A stretch of DNA of 64,000 bases from Xanthomonas hortorum (GTDB taxonomy: Bacteria > Pseudomonadota > Gammaproteobacteria > Xanthomonadales > Xanthomonadaceae): NCBI RefSeq assembly GCF_002940005.1, contig NZ_MDEF01000008.1, one strand, 5' to 3'. The notes under the pieces are model-generated. The model was given only the letters and a program-made list of their open reading frames with translations, searched no databases and was not told the origin of the DNA. Below are positions 46,446 through 55,662 of this stretch, piece by piece; the stretch's first letter is position 1, and each line of letters opens with the position of its first letter. Made by a program: the position numbers and the translations under genes.

Positions 46446-47495
46446 ATGGGTGATGCCGCGTCCCGCAGCCCGCAGTCCCTTGGCGCCCAGCGGCCACTGC
46501 TGGCCGGCGGGCAACCGATCAGTGCGCAGGTCGCCGATGCGGCAGCCGAGTGGCTGACGCTGCTGATGTCCGGCAGCGCCAGCCACGCGCAGCTGCAGCA
46601 ATGGCAGCAGTGGCGCGAGGCGCATCCGGACCATGCGCGCGCGTGGGCGCATATCGAATCGGTGACCGGGCGGCTGAAGACGCTGACGCCGCAGGCGGCG
46701 TATCGCAGTCTGTCGCCGTATGCCGGCAACAACGGCCAGGCATCGCCGGGGCGGCGCAAGGCGTTGAATCTGTTGCTTTGGGGCGGGGTGGCCGGTGCCA
46801 CCGGCGTGCTGGTCTCGCGCACCGAACCCTGGCAACGCGCCACCGCCGATTACGCCACCGCAACGGGGCAGCGCCGCGACCTGCAGCTGCAGGACGGCAG
46901 CCGCATCACGCTCAATACGCGCAGCGCCATCGATGTGCGTTTCGATGCGCAACAGCGGCTGCTGCAGTTGCTGGCCGGCGAAATCATGGTGACCACCGCG
47001 CATGCGCTGGGCGCCGGCCACGATGCGCGGCCGTTCGTGGTGCGCACCGCCCAAGGCGATATCCGTGCGCTGGGCACGCGCTTTTGCGTGCGTCAGGACG
47101 AGGGCGATACGCAGGTGAGCGTGCTGGAAAGCGCGGTGGAGGTGCGCCCGCTTGCGGTCGCGCAGGCCGGCGGGCGCGTGCATGCGGGAGAGCAGTGTCG
47201 TTTTACCGCCGAGGCGCTCGGCGCCATCGCCCCAGTCGATGCGCAGGTGGCGGCCTGGGTACGCGGCCAGTTGATCGCCGACGAATTACGGCTGGATGCC
47301 TTCATCGCCGAACTAAGCCGGTATCGTCCCGGCCTCCTGCGCTGCGACCCGCAGGTCGGCGCGCTGCGCGTCTCCGGCGTCTTTCCGCTGGACGACACCG
47401 AGCGCATCCTGGCGATGCTGCCCAGCGTGCTGCCGGTGCGGGTGAGCCGGCGCAGCCGGTATTGGGTGACGGTGCAAGCGGCCGGGCAGGGCTGA
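46446..47495 (+). CDS. FecR-family transmembrane sigma-factor regulator
   Basis: A 349-residue FecR homologue. The N-terminal cytoplasmic domain (DUF4880-like, AAAEWLTLLMSGSASHAQLQQWQQWREAHPDHARAWA) binds the sigma factor. A membrane helix follows (LLLWGGVAGATGVLV), then the periplasmic FecR domain (GQRRDLQLQDGSRITLNTRSAIDV, RPFVVRTAQGDIRALGTRF). It carries the ligand signal from the receptor's N-terminal domain to the sigma factor. Operon position between both partners fits. Confidence 0.93.
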   Translation: MGDAASRSPQSLGAQRPLLAGGQPISAQVADAAAEWLTLLMSGSASHAQLQQWQQWREAHPDHARAWAHIESVTGRLKTLTPQAAYRSLSPYAGNNGQASPGRRKALNLLLWGGVAGATGVLVSRTEPWQRATADYATATGQRRDLQLQDGSRITLNTRSAIDVRFDAQQRLLQLLAGEIMVTTAHALGAGHDARPFVVRTAQGDIRALGTRFCVRQDEGDTQVSVLESAVEVRPLAVAQAGGRVHAGEQCRFTAEALGAIAPVDAQVAAWVRGQLIADELRLDAFIAELSRYRPGLLRCDPQVGALRVSGVFPLDDTERILAMLPSVLPVRVSRRSRYWVTVQAAGQG

Positions 47496-47614
47496 GGCGC
47501 TGCCAGGCGGCACGTCGACGAAAAAAAGTTTGCTGCCGGTCTGCCCGATCGCCGCAGTTGCGGCACCTCCACAATGACGGTGTCAGTGCGACACCAACAT
47601 CTTGTGGAAACAGC

Positions 47615-50137
47615 ATGTCGATCACTGCCCGCCGCGGCCAACGTTCTTCTTCTCCGTTTCAGCGCATCGCCTCGGTGCAGGCAATACAGCGGCCCATCAG
47701 CACGGCGATCGCGCTCGCGCTGTGCAGTCTGGCGTTATGTGTGGGCATGCCCGATGCAATGGCCCAGACTGCCACGCAGGATGCGCGGCAGAGTTATCGC
47801 ATTCCCGCCGGCCCGCTGGCACCGGCGCTGCGCAACCTGGCCGGTTCGGCCAACCTGCTGCTGAGCTTCACCGCCGCGCAGACCGACGGCAAGACCACCG
47901 CCGGGCTGGAGGGCAGCTACACCGCTCCGGCGGCCTTGGCAGCGTTGTTGGCCGGTAGCGGCTTGCAGGCAGTGCCGTTGGAGACCGGCGGCTATGTATT
48001 GCGCGCCGCGCCACGGGTGAGCGCGACCAGGAGCGAGGTGGATGCGTGGCTGCTGCCGACCGTCAAGGTGACCGCGCAGGCCAACCGCAGTGCGGCCACC
48101 AGCGGCACCGGCAGCTATACCGCGCGTGCGGTGAGCATCGGCCGCGGCGAGCAATCGCTCAAGGACATCCCGCAGTCGATCAGTGTGGTCACCCGCCAGT
48201 TGATGGACGAGCAGAACATCACCTCGGTCTACGACGCGCTGGCCAGCACCACCGGCATCACCATCGTGCAGAGCCCGCAGGGCGGCAAGTACATCTATTC
48301 GCGCGGGTTCGACATCACCACGGTGCAGTACGACGGCGTGCCGCTCAATCGCGGCATGTACGGCCGGGCCAGCAACTACAGCGCCAACATGGGCATCTAC
48401 GATCGCGCCGAAGTGCTGCGCGGTGCGGCCGGCCTGCTGCAGGGCGCTGGCAATCCCGGTGGTGCGGTGAATCTGGTGCGCAAGCGCCCGCTGGATGTGC
48501 CGGGCGTGAGCGTGATGGTGCAGGGCGGCACGTGGGATCGCTACGGCGCGCTGATCGATGGCAGCGCCAACCTCACCGCCGATGGCGCGTTGCGCGCGCG
48601 CGGGGTGATCGACTATCAGGACCAGGGATCTTTCGTGGATGGCGTCAAGCGCCGCACGCCCACCTACTACGGCACGCTCGATTACGCGTTCTCGCCGCAG
48701 ACCCAGCTCAGCCTGGGCGTGAGCTACGAACAGGTCGAAGGCCGGCCGTTCTTCGGCGGCTTGCCCAGCTTTACCGATGGCCGCGATATCGGCCTGCCAC
48801 GCGAGACCAATCTGGGCGCGCAGTGGAACCGGCAGTCCTCGTCCAATCGCGGGCTGTATCTGGATCTGGATCATCGCTTCAATGACGATTGGGTGTTCAA
48901 GCTCAGTGCGGTGCAGGTGCGCGAGCTGCACGATCTGAAATACGCCAGCTCCAGCCGTGCGATCAATCCGGCCAACGGCACCGGCGCCTTGTTGGCGGCA
49001 CGCACCATCTCCGATACGGATGCGTTCGGCTTCGATGCCAATGTGATCGGGCATTTCAACGCGCTGGGCCGCCGGCACGAACTGGTACTGGGCAGTAACT
49101 TCGCCGAGAACACGGTCGACACCGTCTACGGCACCAAGAACAACTTCCAGACCTTCAACGTGTTCGATCTGCAGCGCAATGTGCGGGCGATCAGCGACGA
49201 AGAAATTTTTGCCAATGCGCGCGAGGCACGGCATGGCACCTCGCGCGAGTTCGGCCTGTACGGCGCGTTGCGCTGGCAGTTGAGCGACCCGCTCAAAGCC
49301 ATCGTCGGCACCCGTGTGAGTTGGCACGACACCCAGTGGAACACCACCACCACCGGGCTGTCGCCGTCGCAATCGATCGAGCACACCCGCGAGACCGGGC
49401 AGGTCACGCCGTATGCCGGCCTGGTGTATGCGTTGAGCCCGACCTGGTCGGCCTATGCCAGTTATGCGGACATCTTTCAGCCGCAGAACGCGCAGACCGA
49501 AGCCGGCGACATGCTCAAGCCGATGACCGGTGCCAACTACGAGCTGGGCATCAAGGGCGAGTGGCTGGACGGGCGCATCAATAGCGCCTTTGCGTTGTTT
49601 CAGATCGAGCAGAAGAACCGCGCGCAGGCCGACTTGACCACCAGCCCCACCTGCCGCAACAACGACTTCTGCTACATCGACAGCGGCAAGGTGCGCAGCC
49701 GCGGCTTCGATGCCGAAGTGAGCGGTGAAGTGCTGCGCGACTGGAACGTGTTTGCCGGTTACACCTTCAACCGTACGACGTATCTGCAGGATGTCACCAG
49801 CCAGGGGCAGGCTTTCAATAGCTATACGCCCAAGCATTTGCTGCGTGTGTGGACGACGTATCGGTTGCCGGGCGTGTTGCAGGATGTGACCGTTGGCGGC
49901 GGTGTCAGTGCGCAGAGTGCAGCGTATCGGCAGATCGGCACCGCAATCGCGCCGATCGAAGGACGTGCGGTGTGGAATGCATTGGCGCGCTATCAGGTCA
50001 ACCGGCAATGGTCGCTGGCGGTCAACCTCAACAACGTGTTCGACAAGCAGTTCTACAACACCCTGTCCAGCTTCGTTAACGGCCGCTATTACGGCGAACC
50101 ACGCAATGTGATGGTGACCCTGCGCGGCGCGCTGTAA
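47615..50137 (+). CDS. TonB-dependent siderophore receptor with signalling (STN) domain
   Basis: The ATG at 47615 gives 840 residues with a signal peptide (IALALCSLALCVGMPDAMA). The STN domain (about residues 60-125, YRIPAGPLAPALRNLAGSANLLLSF) contacts FecR. The plug has KDIPQSISVVTRQLMDEQN and RAEVLRGAAGLLQGAGNPGG, typical of ferric-siderophore receptors of the FhuE/FpvA class. The barrel ends NVMVTLRGAL. Together with the sigma factor and FecR this forms a cell-surface signalling unit. The siderophore is not deducible. Confidence 0.94.
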   Translation: MSITARRGQRSSSPFQRIASVQAIQRPISTAIALALCSLALCVGMPDAMAQTATQDARQSYRIPAGPLAPALRNLAGSANLLLSFTAAQTDGKTTAGLEGSYTAPAALAALLAGSGLQAVPLETGGYVLRAAPRVSATRSEVDAWLLPTVKVTAQANRSAATSGTGSYTARAVSIGRGEQSLKDIPQSISVVTRQLMDEQNITSVYDALASTTGITIVQSPQGGKYIYSRGFDITTVQYDGVPLNRGMYGRASNYSANMGIYDRAEVLRGAAGLLQGAGNPGGAVNLVRKRPLDVPGVSVMVQGGTWDRYGALIDGSANLTADGALRARGVIDYQDQGSFVDGVKRRTPTYYGTLDYAFSPQTQLSLGVSYEQVEGRPFFGGLPSFTDGRDIGLPRETNLGAQWNRQSSSNRGLYLDLDHRFNDDWVFKLSAVQVRELHDLKYASSSRAINPANGTGALLAARTISDTDAFGFDANVIGHFNALGRRHELVLGSNFAENTVDTVYGTKNNFQTFNVFDLQRNVRAISDEEIFANAREARHGTSREFGLYGALRWQLSDPLKAIVGTRVSWHDTQWNTTTTGLSPSQSIEHTRETGQVTPYAGLVYALSPTWSAYASYADIFQPQNAQTEAGDMLKPMTGANYELGIKGEWLDGRINSAFALFQIEQKNRAQADLTTSPTCRNNDFCYIDSGKVRSRGFDAEVSGEVLRDWNVFAGYTFNRTTYLQDVTSQGQAFNSYTPKHLLRVWTTYRLPGVLQDVTVGGGVSAQSAAYRQIGTAIAPIEGRAVWNALARYQVNRQWSLAVNLNNVFDKQFYNTLSSFVNGRYYGEPRNVMVTLRGAL

Positions 50138-50156
50138 TGCAGGCATCGGCAATGAG

Positions 50157-51800
50157 ATGGTGCGTGGCGATGGCCGCATGAAGGAGGGGTTTCGCCAAAG
50201 CATGGCGTGGCTGCATACCTGGTGCGGCCTCACCTGCGGCTGGTTGCTGTGCGCGATCTTCTTGACCGGCACGCTCAGCGTGTTTCGCGACCCGATCACC
50301 CGCTGGATGCAGGCCACGCCTGCCTTGCCGAGTGCGAGCACGCACGCGGCGTTGCCGGAACAAGCGCTGGTACCACGTGCATTGGCACAGCTGCGTCAGC
50401 TAGCGCCGCAGGCACGCCTGTGGCGGATCACCTTGCCTGCGTATCCAGGTGAGGCGCTGACGCTGTTCTGGCGTACGCCGGATGGACAGGGCCAGGCTTC
50501 ACTGGATCCCGGTAGCGGCGAAGTCTTGCCGTCGCCGTGGGGCCGGCAGACCGAAGGCGGCCGGCATTTCATGAGCTTCCACTACACCTTGCAGGGCGGC
50601 ATTCCCGGCTATTGGCTGGTGGGCTGGGTGTCGATGTGCGGGCTGATCGCGCTGGTGTCCGGGGTGATCGTGCACAAGCGGATCTTTCTGGATTTCTTCA
50701 CCTTTCGCCCGGGCAAGGGCCAGCGCTCGTGGCTGGACGCGCACAACGCCACCGCGGTGCTGACGCTGCCGTTTCTGCTGATGATCGTCTACACCGGGTT
50801 GGCGTATTTCTACACCAGCTACATGCCCGCGCCGTTGCATGCGGTATATGGCAGCGATGAGGACGCGTACACGCGGTATGCCGATGATCTGTCGCTGGCG
50901 TCGCCTGTTACAGGTGCCGACGACACTGCGCTGAACAGCGTGCCTGCCTATCTGCCGGAGTTGGTGCAGCGCGCTGCGGTACTCAACGGCGCGCCTGCGC
51001 AAACGCTGGTGATCGAGCGCCCGGATCAACCCGGCAGCAAGCTGCGCGTGATTGCGCCTGTGGCCGACACCGGCAGCTCGCGGCGTCTGCTCAATCCACC
51101 CGGCAGCGTGGTGTTCGATGCGAATAGCGGCGCGGTGCTGGAGCAGCATGCAGACGCCTCACGTACCGACGTGCGCGTGCAGGACGTGGAAGAGGTCATC
51201 AAGACCTTGCACGTGGCCGGTTTTGGCGGCTGGACCAGCAAGTGGCTGTATTTCATCTGCGGCCTGGCCGGCACCTTGATGATGGCGACCGGCACGCTGC
51301 TGTTTTCGATCAAGCGGCGTCGGCGCAGCGAGCAGGAGTTCGGTGCGGCCACCGGCGGCATCTATCGGGTGGTGGAAGCGCTGAATGTCGCCGCGCTTGC
51401 CGGAACCGCATTGGCGAGCATTGCGTATTTCTATGCCAACCGCTTGGTGCCGGCTGCGCAGGCCGAGCGCAGCCAGACAGAAATTCATGCGTTCCTGTGG
51501 GTGTGGATGGCCACGCTGCTGCATGCGCTGCTGCGCCCGCCTGCACGTGCATGGGCGGAGCAATTGGCGGTCACCGCGCTGCTGTGCCTTGGTTTGCCGC
51601 TGCTCAATGCGCTGACGACCGGGCAACACGTTGGCGTGTATCTGGCTGCCGGCGATCTGCAGCGCGCCGGGGTCGAGCTGGTCTCGCTTGCGTTTGCTGT
51701 GGCATTTGCGTACGCGGCGTATCGCGCGCATCGCAGTGCCATGCGGCCTGCGCCGGTGCGTGCCAAACGGGGCGCCACTGCCGCGATGGATGCGCTGTGA
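50157..51800 (+). CDS. PepSY-associated membrane protein of the siderophore operon
   Basis: About 540 residues; it may start at 50157 or at an ATG at 50178 (MKEGFRQSMAWLHTWCG). It has the PepSY_TM layout: a first helix (GWLLCAIFLTGTLSVF), a PepSY region, and further helices with histidines in TM positions (WLHTWCG, GRHFMSFHYTL). Relatives of this kind (PiuB-like) sit beside siderophore receptors and are thought to reduce or release iron in the periplasm. Its stop overlaps the start of the next gene, indicating coupling. Confidence 0.88.
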   Translation: MVRGDGRMKEGFRQSMAWLHTWCGLTCGWLLCAIFLTGTLSVFRDPITRWMQATPALPSASTHAALPEQALVPRALAQLRQLAPQARLWRITLPAYPGEALTLFWRTPDGQGQASLDPGSGEVLPSPWGRQTEGGRHFMSFHYTLQGGIPGYWLVGWVSMCGLIALVSGVIVHKRIFLDFFTFRPGKGQRSWLDAHNATAVLTLPFLLMIVYTGLAYFYTSYMPAPLHAVYGSDEDAYTRYADDLSLASPVTGADDTALNSVPAYLPELVQRAAVLNGAPAQTLVIERPDQPGSKLRVIAPVADTGSSRRLLNPPGSVVFDANSGAVLEQHADASRTDVRVQDVEEVIKTLHVAGFGGWTSKWLYFICGLAGTLMMATGTLLFSIKRRRRSEQEFGAATGGIYRVVEALNVAALAGTALASIAYFYANRLVPAAQAERSQTEIHAFLWVWMATLLHALLRPPARAWAEQLAVTALLCLGLPLLNALTTGQHVGVYLAAGDLQRAGVELVSLAFAVAFAYAAYRAHRSAMRPAPVRAKRGATAAMDAL

Positions 51801-52120
51801 ATCGTGCTTCCAGCACTGCGTCGGTGACGCGCGATCGCTGGTCGGTCGCCGGTTGCGTGCTGGCCGCCAGTGTCGGTGGCTATGCACTGACCTCCATCGG
51901 CTGCAGCGTGCTGGCGCAGCTGCTGACCCGGTTTGCCGGCGTCTTGCCTGGGGTGGCGGTACTGAGCACGACGTTACTCAGCTTCGTCATCTACACCGTC
52001 GTGGTGTTATGGATGTTCCGCGCGCGCAATGCGTCGCGCATGTGGTTGTGGCTGGGCATATGCCTGGGAGTGCTGGCTGGCGCTAACTGGCTACTGCGGA
52101 GCACGCCATGGGTGGGCTGA
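51797..52120 (+). CDS. Small iron-uptake membrane protein (DUF3649-like)
   Basis: A 107-residue protein from a GTG at 51797 that overlaps the stop of the PepSY gene (GTGA). Three hydrophobic helices: VAGCVLAASVGGYALTSIG, VLPGVAVLSTTLLSFVIYTVVVLWMF and WLWLGICLGVLAGANWLL. Proteins of this size and pattern recur between PepSY and DUF3325 genes in siderophore operons of proteobacteria. Function unknown, probably part of an inner-membrane complex. Confidence 0.82.
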   Translation: MNRASSTASVTRDRWSVAGCVLAASVGGYALTSIGCSVLAQLLTRFAGVLPGVAVLSTTLLSFVIYTVVVLWMFRARNASRMWLWLGICLGVLAGANWLLRSTPWVG

Positions 52121-52458
52121 TGACTGCGCTGCTGGGCACGGCGCTATGCCATGCCGGGATGCTGGCATTGGCCGTGGCGATGCATCGCCATTACGAGCAG
52201 CTCACCGGTCGTCGCACCGCACCGTTCACGCAGCGACGGCTGCTGCGTGCGATGGGTGTGTGCCTGTTGATTGCCGCGCTTGTGCTGTGCGTACTCGGTT
52301 GGGGCGGCACGGTGGGAACGATGTTGTGGTTGGGGTTTCTCAGCGTGGGCGCGCTGTTGGTGGCGCTGGGCCTGGCGTACGCGCCGCACTGGAGCGCATG
52401 GCTGGCGTTGCTGCTGGGCTGCGTGGCGTGTGTAGTGATTGGCTGGCGCGCGCATTAG
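52108..52458 (+). CDS. DUF3325-like small membrane protein
   Basis: A 116-residue protein with four hydrophobic stretches (LLGTALCHAGMLALAVAMHRHYEQL, LLIAALVLCVLGWGG, GTMLWLGFLSVGALLVALGLAY, LALLLGCVACVVIGW). It fits DUF3325, the usual last gene of PepSY-type siderophore operons. Its start overlaps the previous gene by 13 bp. This is the last gene of the operon; the 304 bp beyond it carry a stem-loop repeat element. Confidence 0.82.
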   Translation: MGGLMTALLGTALCHAGMLALAVAMHRHYEQLTGRRTAPFTQRRLLRAMGVCLLIAALVLCVLGWGGTVGTMLWLGFLSVGALLVALGLAYAPHWSAWLALLLGCVACVVIGWRAH

Positions 52459-52542
52459 GTGGTGCGGCGTTCGCTGACCAGTGAAGTGAGGTCGGCAATG
52501 GCAGTGACGTTGCTCGGATCGAAAGGAGCCGACACTCTCCAC

Positions 52543-52651
52543 TGGTCCTTGCCCACTCACCGTCGCGGGACCTTACGCGGCATGGATGCCGCGTAAGAGC
52601 CTACATGGACGTACTTGCTGCGTGTCCCGCGACGGTGGGCGGGCAAGGGCC
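52543..52651 (+). repeat. Bipartite long stem-loop element, copy 1
   Basis: Outer arms of 28-29 bp (GGTCCTTGCC...TCGCGGGAC and complement) enclose an inner perfect 12-bp hairpin, CTTACGCGGCAT-GG-ATGCCGCGTAAG (52572-52597), and a 26-bp spacer. The same architecture recurs at 62621 and 62865. It lies between the iron operon and glnE. Confidence 0.9.
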
Positions 52652-52762
52652 CTGCACGGATGCCACAGAGCACATGTGTTGCAGTTGTGTTGGCTGCTCT
52701 AAACACAGCCGGATCAATCGCAGACACGTGCCGCCATCACGCAGGGATGCCAGAATCCATGC

Positions 52763-55579
52763 ATGTCGCCGCCTATTGTCTCCGTGTCTCCTGCGCTCAC
52801 CGCTCTGATCGAGCGAGCCGTAGCGCGCGTCCGTCATGCGCTGCCTGCCGACCAGTCCTGGCCGGGCGATGACGTCGACCAGCGGCTCGAAAAAGTCGCG
52901 CTCGCCAGCGAGTTTGCGCTCGATACCCTGGCGCGCCAGCCGGCGTTGCTGCAGCACCTGGCGCAGCCCGATCCGCCACCGTTGCCACTGCCGCTGCTCG
53001 ATCCCGCACAGCCCCAGGCCTGGCCGGCGCAGTTGCGGCGCTACCGCAGCGCGGAATCCACACGGCTGGTGTGGCGCGATGTGCTTGAGCTGGACAGCGT
53101 CGACGACACCCTGGCCGGCGCAACCCGCCTGGCCGAAACCTGCCTGCAATGCGGGCTGCAGGCATTGGAGCAGCAATTCCGCGACCGCCATGGCCAGGTG
53201 CTTGCCGAAGACGGCAGCGTGCAGAGGCTGGTGGTGTTCGGGCTCGGCAAGCTCGGTGGTGGCGAACTGAATTTTTCCTCGGATGTGGACCTGGTCTACG
53301 CATATCCGCAGAGCGGCCAATCCGATGGCGCGCGCCCGCTGGCCGCCGAGGAATATTTTGCACGCTTGGGCCAGCAGCTGGCCAAGCTGCTCGACGAAAC
53401 CACTGCCGATGGTTTCAGCCATCGCGTGGATCTGCGTCTGCGCCCGTTCGGCACGGCCGGGCGGGTGGCCTTGTCGTTCACCGGCATGGACCACTATTTT
53501 CAGCGCGAAGGCCGCGATTGGGAACGTTATGCCTGGCTCAAGGCGCGTGCGGTGGCCGGCGATATCGCCGCCGGCGAAGCTTGGCTGGAGACGCTGCGGC
53601 CCTTCGTCTACCGACGCTATCTGGACTTCACCGCACTGGATGGCTTGCGTGACATGAAGGCGGCGATCACCGCCGAAGTGGCGCGGCACGATCGGCTGGA
53701 CGACATCAAGCGCGGGCCGGGCGGCATCCGCGAGATCGAGTTCCTGGCGCAATCGCTGCAGCTGATTCGCGGCGGGCGCGAACCGACCCTGCGCGAGCGC
53801 CGCCTGTTGCCTGCATTGCGGGCGCTGGTCGCCGCAGGTCAGATGGATGCCGACAATGGCGATGCCTTGATCGAGGCGTATCGCTTTCTACGCCGGCTCG
53901 AAAATCGTCTGCAGATGCTGCGCGATGCACAGACGCACGCTTTGCCGCAGGCAGCGCTGGATCGCGAACGCATTGCGTTGGGCTTGGGCTACGCGGATTG
54001 GTCGGCATTGCTGCAGGCACTGGCCCCGCAACGTGCGCGCGTGGCCGCCGAATTTGCCGAGCTACTGGCACCACGCGTCCATGCCACCGCGCCCGATGCG
54101 CTTGCCGATTATTGGCGCGCGTTACCGGAAGGCGATGCCGCGCCGTTGGCAGGCATCGGATTGCACGATCCAGCCGGCGCGCATCAGGTGCTGGCCGATT
54201 TTGCGCAGTCCTCCGGCGTGCGTGCCCTCTCCGATACTGCAGGCGCGCGGCTCGACCGCGTCATGCCGGCGCTGCTGCATGCGGCCACCCGCGCCAGCCA
54301 GCCCGATGCCACCGTGCGGCGCATGCTCGGTCTGTTGCAGGCCACCTTGCGCCGCACCAGCTATCTGGCGCTGCTGGACGAACAACCCAGCGCGCTCGCA
54401 CGCCTGGTCGATGTGCTCTCGCGCAGCGCCTTGCTGGCCGAGCGCCTGGCGGCGCACCCGTTGTTGCTGGACGAATTGCTCGACACCCGCATCAGCGGTC
54501 CGTTGCCCGACCGCGCCGCATTGCATACCGCATGCGCCGATACCTTGCAGATCGACGATACCGAAGCGGCCTTGCGCGAACTCAACGAGCGCCGGCTTGC
54601 GTTGAGCTTCCGCATTGCACTGGCCACCCTCGATGGTCGCCAGCAACCCGTGGACAGTACCCAGCAACTGGCCTGGCTTGCCGAGGCGGTGGTGCAGACG
54701 GTGTTGCAACTGGCGCGCCGCGAATTGGTCGCCGCGCATGGGCAGGTGCCCGGCGGCGCGTTCGCCATCATCGGCTATGGCAGTCTGGGCGGCCTGGAGC
54801 TGGGCTTCGGCTCGGATCTGGATCTGGTGTTTCTCTACGATCACCCACGCGAGGTGGAAGCCTCCGATGGCAAGCGACCGCTGGAAGCCGGGCGCTGGTT
54901 TGCGCGGCTTGCGCAGAAGGTAATGACATTGCTGGGCGCAGAAACCGGCGCCGGCCGTCTCTACGACATTGATGTGCGGCTGCGCCCGGACGGCGGCAAG
55001 GGTGCGTTGGTGTCCTCGCTCGCCAGCTATCGCGACTATCAACGCGATCGTGCCTGGACCTGGGAGCATCAGGCGCTGGTGCGTGCGCGTGCGGTGGCTG
55101 GCGATGCCGCGCTTTGCGAAGCATTCGTGCAGGTGCGCCGCGAGACGCTGACACGCGTGCGCGACCCCGCTCTGCTGCACGAAGACGTGCGCAAGATGCG
55201 TGCGCGCATGCGCAGCGAACTCGATCGCAGCGATGCCGGGCGACTGGATCTCAAGCAAGGCGCCGGCGGGTTGGTCGATCTGGAATTCGTGTTGCAGGCC
55301 GGCGTGCTCGGCCAGGCCGCAGAGCATCCCGCGGTGTTGCTGGCCTGCGCTACGCCCGCATTGATCGACGCGCTGGTGCACGTGCAGTGGCTACCGGCCG
55401 AGAGTGCAGCGCCGCTGCATCACGCCCACGCCACGTTGGTTGAGGCGGGCCTGAGTTGCACGTTGGACCGTCGGCCACGTTTGGTGGTCTCCACGCCTCC
55501 GATTCGGGATGCTTGCCAAATTGTTGCAGCGATTGCAGATGCGCAGCAGTTGCGATTTCCGCCAGGAAAAGGCGCCTAA
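52763..55579 (+). CDS. glnE: Bifunctional glutamine synthetase adenylyltransferase/adenylyl-removing enzyme
   Basis: Adds or removes AMP on glutamine synthetase in response to the PII protein, tuning nitrogen assimilation. The 938 residues match GlnE. The N-terminal adenylyl-removing domain has GLGKLGGGELNFSSDVDLVY. The C-terminal transferase domain has GYGSLGGLELGFGSDLDLVF, each with the nucleotidyltransferase aspartate pair. The linker carries RGPGGIREIEFLAQ and KQGAGGLVDLEF. It is separated by only 83 bp from the stop of the convergent effector gene xopAG, with no clear terminator seen. Confidence 0.96.
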   Translation: MSPPIVSVSPALTALIERAVARVRHALPADQSWPGDDVDQRLEKVALASEFALDTLARQPALLQHLAQPDPPPLPLPLLDPAQPQAWPAQLRRYRSAESTRLVWRDVLELDSVDDTLAGATRLAETCLQCGLQALEQQFRDRHGQVLAEDGSVQRLVVFGLGKLGGGELNFSSDVDLVYAYPQSGQSDGARPLAAEEYFARLGQQLAKLLDETTADGFSHRVDLRLRPFGTAGRVALSFTGMDHYFQREGRDWERYAWLKARAVAGDIAAGEAWLETLRPFVYRRYLDFTALDGLRDMKAAITAEVARHDRLDDIKRGPGGIREIEFLAQSLQLIRGGREPTLRERRLLPALRALVAAGQMDADNGDALIEAYRFLRRLENRLQMLRDAQTHALPQAALDRERIALGLGYADWSALLQALAPQRARVAAEFAELLAPRVHATAPDALADYWRALPEGDAAPLAGIGLHDPAGAHQVLADFAQSSGVRALSDTAGARLDRVMPALLHAATRASQPDATVRRMLGLLQATLRRTSYLALLDEQPSALARLVDVLSRSALLAERLAAHPLLLDELLDTRISGPLPDRAALHTACADTLQIDDTEAALRELNERRLALSFRIALATLDGRQQPVDSTQQLAWLAEAVVQTVLQLARRELVAAHGQVPGGAFAIIGYGSLGGLELGFGSDLDLVFLYDHPREVEASDGKRPLEAGRWFARLAQKVMTLLGAETGAGRLYDIDVRLRPDGGKGALVSSLASYRDYQRDRAWTWEHQALVRARAVAGDAALCEAFVQVRRETLTRVRDPALLHEDVRKMRARMRSELDRSDAGRLDLKQGAGGLVDLEFVLQAGVLGQAAEHPAVLLACATPALIDALVHVQWLPAESAAPLHHAHATLVEAGLSCTLDRRPRLVVSTPPIRDACQIVAAIADAQQLRFPPGKGA

Positions 55580-55662
55580 AGACGTCGGCGGAGCCAGCCG
55601 TTTCTCTGCAGTGCGGCACGCCCGGCAGTCCTTGTGCGCTACGCATCAGCACTCGCTCGGGT

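Noticed and set aside
47735..50341. 868-codon minus-strand frame opposite the siderophore receptor
   Set aside because: Antisense shadow; the plus strand encodes a full receptor with signal peptide, STN, plug and barrel.
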